DNA of 64,000 nt, taken from the NCBI GenBank assembly GCA_023055355.1, contig JALJCS010000001.1, positions 22,135,881 to 22,199,880 of the forward strand. The letters are read 5' to 3'. The translations under genes and the position numbers were made by a program. The first letter of the stretch is position 1; each line of letters begins with the position of its first letter. This document shows positions 58,813-64,000 of this stretch, piece after piece. The notes beneath the pieces were generated by a model. The model was not told where the DNA came from. It saw only the letters and a list, made by a program, of their open reading frames with translations, and searched no databases. The stretch is from Agelaius tricolor (Eukaryota; Chordata; Aves; Passeriformes; Icteridae).

Positions 58813-61615
58813 AGGTCTGCTTCCTCTGCTGCATTAGCAGACACCCCCACCCACCCGTAACTGTTCTCAGCCAGGTTTTTTTAATCAAGCACTGTCTAGT
58901 GTTCACTAGTTCCTTTGGTGTCCTCTGCTGAGTGACTTGCTCAGCATGCCGACTAGGAGCCATCATTTGGTTGTTATCCTTTTGTTTTCTGCTCAACTTT
59001 TAGTTACAAACCCTTCAGCTGTAAAATTGCAATTCTACTCCACAGGAAACACCTAATTTCTGTAAAAATAAGATTATATAAGAATTATTTAAACACTTAA
59101 AACCTGAGTGATTCCTGTAAGCTCAAGTCGTGTAGCTCAACTCAAGCATCATTCCCAGAGTGCTGTGTTCCCAATTCTCTGCCAGCCCTTGCAGAGAGCC
59201 CCACATCCCTGAGAATCAAGTTGGGATTTTTCAGGCTTCTAAGGCTCCTGTCACAGCACCAGAGAGATAAGCTTTGGCTCAAATTAGAGATCACATAGCT
59301 TTGGAGCAGCAGGTAGCCAAAAAGTAGGATCCAGGCTTTCCAATGACTGCAAGATTGAACAGCTTCTTGAGTTGATGTTTGCACAAGTAACACAGACTAC
59401 AAAACCTTCTGTTTGCCATGGGCCATCTCCAGATGCACCACTTGTCACAGCAAACAGTCAGACACCTCAGGCCTTGATAGAGAGCTCTCCCTTCTTATGG
59501 AGGTCCATCCAAGGGGATGTTCTTGCTTTGACCATGCCCACTGCAGGGCATTTTCTGTTGAAACCTACTTTCACAGTCATGTTCTCTTTCTTTTTCAGCA
59601 GAACAAACCAGGACAGAATTTAGGGATGGTGACACTCGTGCAAGTCTGGAATGAAATAAAATTCAGGTCCTCCATACCATTCTCTGACAGTAATGCTATG
59701 TCATTTACTGACAGATAAAGCTTGTCTCCACTGGTAATGAAAACTCCCTTGGATCATTCTTGGGCACAGAGGACAACTGGCATGAAACAGACAACATCTA
59801 TGCCATTTAACTCTCCTTGTCTCCAAAACAGGGTGGCCACATCCAAAACACTCACTGTGAAGAGCTTCTGGGCTGTGCTAAGCCCCAGTCATGCCAGACA
59901 ATTGTTTAGACACTGGTAGGTGACAAAAGAAAAACTTTTACCAATAATTTAACCATATAAAAAAGCAGGTTCCAGGGCTTGGTCCCACAGACTGGCACCA
60001 TCTGATATATTGGGATAGGCTGGCCAATCTGTAATCTACCCAGGCTTCACACATGTCAGTATGAAGCATTGCAAAGCTAACAGTTGTTCTTTATGCCCAC
60101 ATCACCAGTGAGCAGGGCTTTAAAAGGAGATTGTCAGTGTTCTCAGCACTCTGGGAATGGTTATGGCTGTAGACGTCTCCAAGAAAATGTGCTTCTAATT
60201 TAAATGTTGTGTCAAACAAGTGGTTACTGAATTTGAGAATGGATATTGTGAGCTACATTCAACTGAGGCAATTGACTTAGATGTTCCCTCATTACAGGAA
60301 TGACTAATCACACAAGTATTTATTGGAGAAAACACATCCCCCTTGTTCACATGAGTGAGCACGCACCAGCTCACACATGTTACCCCCAGAAGAGCAAACA
60401 GGAATAATGATGGGAAGAGACACTCACCAAAGTAAGGGCTGTGTGATCTGGTGGCATCAGCTCAACCTACCTGCAGTGAAGAACATGAAAAATTTCCTGT
60501 TGCCTCTTCAACTTTAGACTGGACTTTTTCCTCCGTCTGAACTGCCCCAGGTAAAAGGAAAAGCCATCTGTGGCTCTCTCAACTCCCTTGCTTTTTGCAT
60601 GTGCTGCTGGAGCGAATACCTTCCTACCAGCTGACAACTGAGCAGAATAAAGCACCACTGTGTCCCATTCCCAGGATACTCCCTGTCTTCTGCCTTATGC
60701 AAGGAATGGAGAGAACACCTGGTGCAGGAGACAAATCCAGTAACTCTCATCCTTAGAGATTCTTCATTTTCAGATAAATTCTTCACTAAAAATTATCAGA
60801 CAATAGTTGAGAAAGGACTTGGGAGAATGAAAAATAATTTGGCCTCGTAAGTCTAAACTGAGAAAACAGCTCTGGAAACCATAGGGAGATTTTATAAGGG
60901 CCTTAGGAACAGCAAAATGACACAGAAACATACTTGGAGTATTGCATCAAACTCCATTTTCCATTGATTGTAGCAATTCTGACTTGCACCAGCTAGGAGT
61001 CAAGCCCCAGACTTTTTCGAGAAAAGGTCTGTTCTATGAGTGCCCAGGAACATCCGTAGAAGGCAAATAGCAAAATGCAGTATTTTAAAGGTAATTTGAC
61101 TACAGCTTAGAGGTATATTTCTTACTGCCCTATCATGAGAAAGTTCCCTATACACATTCACATAGTCACAATTATTACTCAATGAGTACAAACATCTTGG
61201 CTTGAAGCCATTGGTTATTAGTACCATGGGAAGTCATCACTGCCTTAAACATATTCCCCACAATAGTTAAGTATTTCCCTTAATTCAGGACTGCAGGAAA
61301 ACAAGACATATATAAACTGAGTAACTTAAAGCTAGCCGTGACTTCAGAAGCATTTTACAGTCTTTTCACCCACATTGGGCAAAATAAAGTTCACTTCCCA
61401 GACAAATTGGTTCCTTGTGAGGCCACAGGATGCTGCACAGAAGCCACTCAAATGCATTAGTAGTGTCCCAAAATGACAGACTGGTTTTGCTTTCAGCTCT
61501 CGTCAGTTCAGCTGGCACAATGATAAAAGATTTTTTTTCTCAATTAATATCCCATCCTGACACTGTTTGCCAGTCTTCGAAGGTCACAAAGCAGTCCTGT
61601 GTCAGCCTGACACCT
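58813..61615. other. Gene-free stretch
   Basis: Unique sequence with no exon, RNA gene or transposon I can support. Overlapping frames of 65-101 codons around 59370-59920 have no domain. Confidence 0.5.
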
Positions 61616-61619
61616 TCCC

Positions 61620-62060
61620 CCTTCCCCATATTTCTTCTTCCTCTCTGGGGAAATTTATGTCCGCCTGTGGCATCTGTCCCCTGTCCTCCTTTTGTGAGCA
61701 CCAAGCCACAGCATACATTACATTTAGAAATGTTTTCTGACCATAAATTACCTTCAGCAGCATCTTAGAAGCCTTCTGCTCTCCTTCACTGACCTCATGG
61801 CCCTGACACTCTGGAAGCATTTTTCATTATCTCTCTTAACCTCCTGTACAAGCTTCCTTTCATTCTCAGCATTTGCTTTTCTTATCTCTTTTTGCACTCT
61901 TAATTTCATTCTGTAATCTGTTCAAGTCTCCTTCTTTCCCTGGTGTTTTACACCTTAGGCTTGGTTACTCCTTACACATCCAGCTGTAACAATCCTTTGA
62001 GCTGCACAAAGTTTTCTGCTCCCTCTGGCAGCCCACTTAAGCTCCCTCATCTCACCCACT
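61620..62060 (-). mobile_element. Unnamed ancient repeat, copy B
   Basis: Collinear with 42810-43330. Shared blocks are GGGAAATTTATG (61648-61659), AACCTCCTG (61838-61846), TTTTCTTAT, TGTAATCT and TTAGGCTTGGTTA near 61955. The minus frame crossing the first block includes NFPREEEE, the counterpart of KFPREEKE in copy A. Two independent copies 19 kb apart in the same orientation show that this is an interspersed family, probably an old retroelement. Confidence 0.55.
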
Positions 62061-62064
62061 TGCC

Positions 62065-64000
62065 TCATGTCCTTCCCCTTCATCTCAGGCTTCAGGGCTG
62101 AAATTCAAGTACCATCCTCAGCAGCTGCCTATTCCCCAAAGCTTTTGCACCGCCCACCTGATTAGCCTCCCTTGCTTGGGCCCTGAAGCCAACATGGAGC
62201 AATGTGAAGCCACTGAGCAGTGTGACAAACCCAACTGGAAGCCTTGGAGCGCACTTGAGTCAGTGCAAAGCCACACTGGTCATTCACTCAGTCACCCCAG
62301 CCTTCAAACCCACCCCCAGCACTCCAGCACTGGGAACAAAATGCTTTCCTTTCCTGGCCTATTCCTCACTTGCCACTATGAATTGTAATGCTGCCATAGA
62401 GGTGAGTTACATAAATGATAATCCACACTCCTTTGAAACTCAGAAGAAGTTCAGATTCAGCTCAAGAAATGGAAAAAGCCTCCAACAGGTTCTCATTTTC
62501 ACCTTTCCCAAGGAAAAGTGAACCAAAGAAAAATACTGATCTAGAGAAAAAATAGGACAAAGAATTTAAATCTCAATAATGTTAAAGTTTTCCTATGGTA
62601 CTCTTTGAAATTAGTGGGATAACACTGTTCCTATTGATTGTAAGGAAAACTAATCCAATTCACAAGTACAATTAAATAATAAACTTCCCCTTCTCCACTT
62701 ACATTTCCCTGGAGATGTTTTGCAGAAGAAAAATCTCTTCTGCCAACTGAAGGGGGAAGCAGCCTGCAGTTTGCTGTGGAGAAAGTTAGCTTCTGTCTGA
62801 ACCAGCATCCTTTCAGTAAATACCATGAAGCAGAAATAGTGTATTGCTCACATTTACATTTCCAAATCCTTACCAAAAAAAGTGACTTTTTACTGGTTTC
62901 ACCAACAGCAAGAGCTGCTTGGTCTCTTATCATGCTTAGGCTGTTTCATTGCCTGAGCTCACTTTAAACATTGTCTTTTTACAGTCACTCTCAGAAAATG
63001 TGGATTTGAACAAAGTTGTGGAATTGGTTAGTTGGCAGGTAGCTAATGTATAACGTATGCACATTCAGTTCAGATCAAAAAACTATTTTGCTAGTGATGT
63101 TGTTTTCAATACTTGATCAGTCAGAGACAGATACTTCCTCTTCACCTTCTCATCAAAATATGGCAAATTTAGTCCTGTTAAATGCTAGAGACAGTGATCT
63201 CTTCTGACTACAGCTGGTGATCAGATTATGCCCTGAAGCATAATGACTGCTAACACTTCTCCCTTTCATCCCAATTACTGCCCTTGCTGCCACGCACCTA
63301 CCCCAATCTTCTGAGAAGCTACATCAACAGGCAAAAAAAGGGATAAAATTCAACTGTAGTCTAATAGCTAATCTGAATATATTTTTATATTGATAATTAC
63401 TGGAAAATAAATTATTTTGTAAAGATGAGAAATTTTTTCAGCAGAACTGAAAACTTTTTTTTGGGCAAAAATCAGTTTTCCCAAAACTGCAAAGACTACA
63501 TTCCTCAATAAACAAAATGTACCTTTTTTAAGTGTAAAGTACTGAAGTTTTAATATACTTGAAATGTCATCAATATCGACAGAAAACACTTTTGGACACT
63601 GAAATGCAAACTTTTTTGCATGGTTAAAAAAACTTAATATTAAACTAATTTGCCCTTTAAGAATCAGGGGAGAAAGGTATGGGGAAAAAAACTAAAATAC
63701 TTCTAGGGAAAATGCAAAGCAGTTTCAGTTTTAAACTGGAGAGAAGGAAAGAAGGAACAATCAGCAATGAGTAATATTGTTGAGGAGTGAAAGCATTTCA
63801 AAGAAAGAGCAAGGATGGCAGTGTTTCAAAGCAGAATCCAGGAGCTAGAGGAGGACCCTGTCTCCCACACCGGATTAGATCAGCAGCTCATCTGCTTCCA
63901 GTAGCTTGAACCAATGAATCTCTAATAGCGGATCAGTGTTCAGCAGATCTCAGGTCAGACACAGCATATTTCATCTTAAATCTTTGCCCTTCGCTATTAT
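62065..64000. other. Gene-free stretch to the window end
   Basis: Slightly GC-richer at 62.1-62.35 kb, AT-rich beyond. No exon, RNA gene or transposon is recognisable. The last 300 bases are purine-rich and unremarkable. Confidence 0.5.

Noticed and set aside
1..64000. CRISPR array, integron, toxin-antitoxin or other prokaryotic system
   Set aside because: Base composition, amniote repeats and lack of dense coding exclude a prokaryotic source. No regularly spaced direct repeats were seen.

Overview
The window looks like vertebrate, most probably avian, nuclear DNA from a gene-poor region or a large intron. The argument rests on repeats. There are fossils of CR1-type LINEs (reverse transcriptase at 8.9-9.5 kb, ORF2 C-terminus at 7.8-8.2 kb, endonuclease at 22.5-22.8 kb). 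There is the 3' part of an LTR resembling a family I know from bird genomes (44.27-44.62 kb). MIR-like and other very old amniote repeats occur at 4.7, 18.3, 51.1 and 56.9 kb. I saw no L1, Alu or B1-type SINEs, and repeat density is low. Base composition is AT-rich with scattered moderately GC-rich islands. All family assignments are from memory, not from a search.

I found no convincing protein-coding exon, tRNA, rRNA, snRNA or miRNA. All long open frames are low-complexity, chance frames, or degraded LINE protein on the minus strand. The window may still be an intron or carry lncRNA exons; sequence alone cannot exclude that.

Layout: 0-7.8 kb is AT-rich unique sequence with a T40 tract, a C17 tract and a MIR-like element. 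7.8-9.5 kb is a CR1 fossil on the minus strand. 10.1 kb is a TA/TG microsatellite. 10.2-18.2 kb is unique sequence with an AAAC-rich tract. 18.2-24.2 kb holds an ancient repeat and LINE endonuclease and possible ORF1 remains, all minus. 24-42 kb is mostly unique DNA with TG tracts at 28.2 and 37.3 kb and a striking 46-bp palindrome at 35.15 kb. 42.8-43.3 kb and 61.6-62.1 kb hold two copies of one old repeat family that I could not name. 44.3-44.6 kb is the avian-type LTR. 51-52.3 kb and 57.9-58.8 kb are the most regulatory-looking stretches, with clustered homeodomain, octamer, E-box and SOX-like motifs, and 55.8 kb has a perfect 18-bp-arm hairpin.

There is no operon-like or pathway-level organisation. 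I did not find an undescribed biological system. The observations most worth checking are the two perfect palindromes, the unnamed repeat family shared by 42.8 and 61.6 kb, and the candidate enhancers at 51.5-52.3 and 57.9-58.8 kb.
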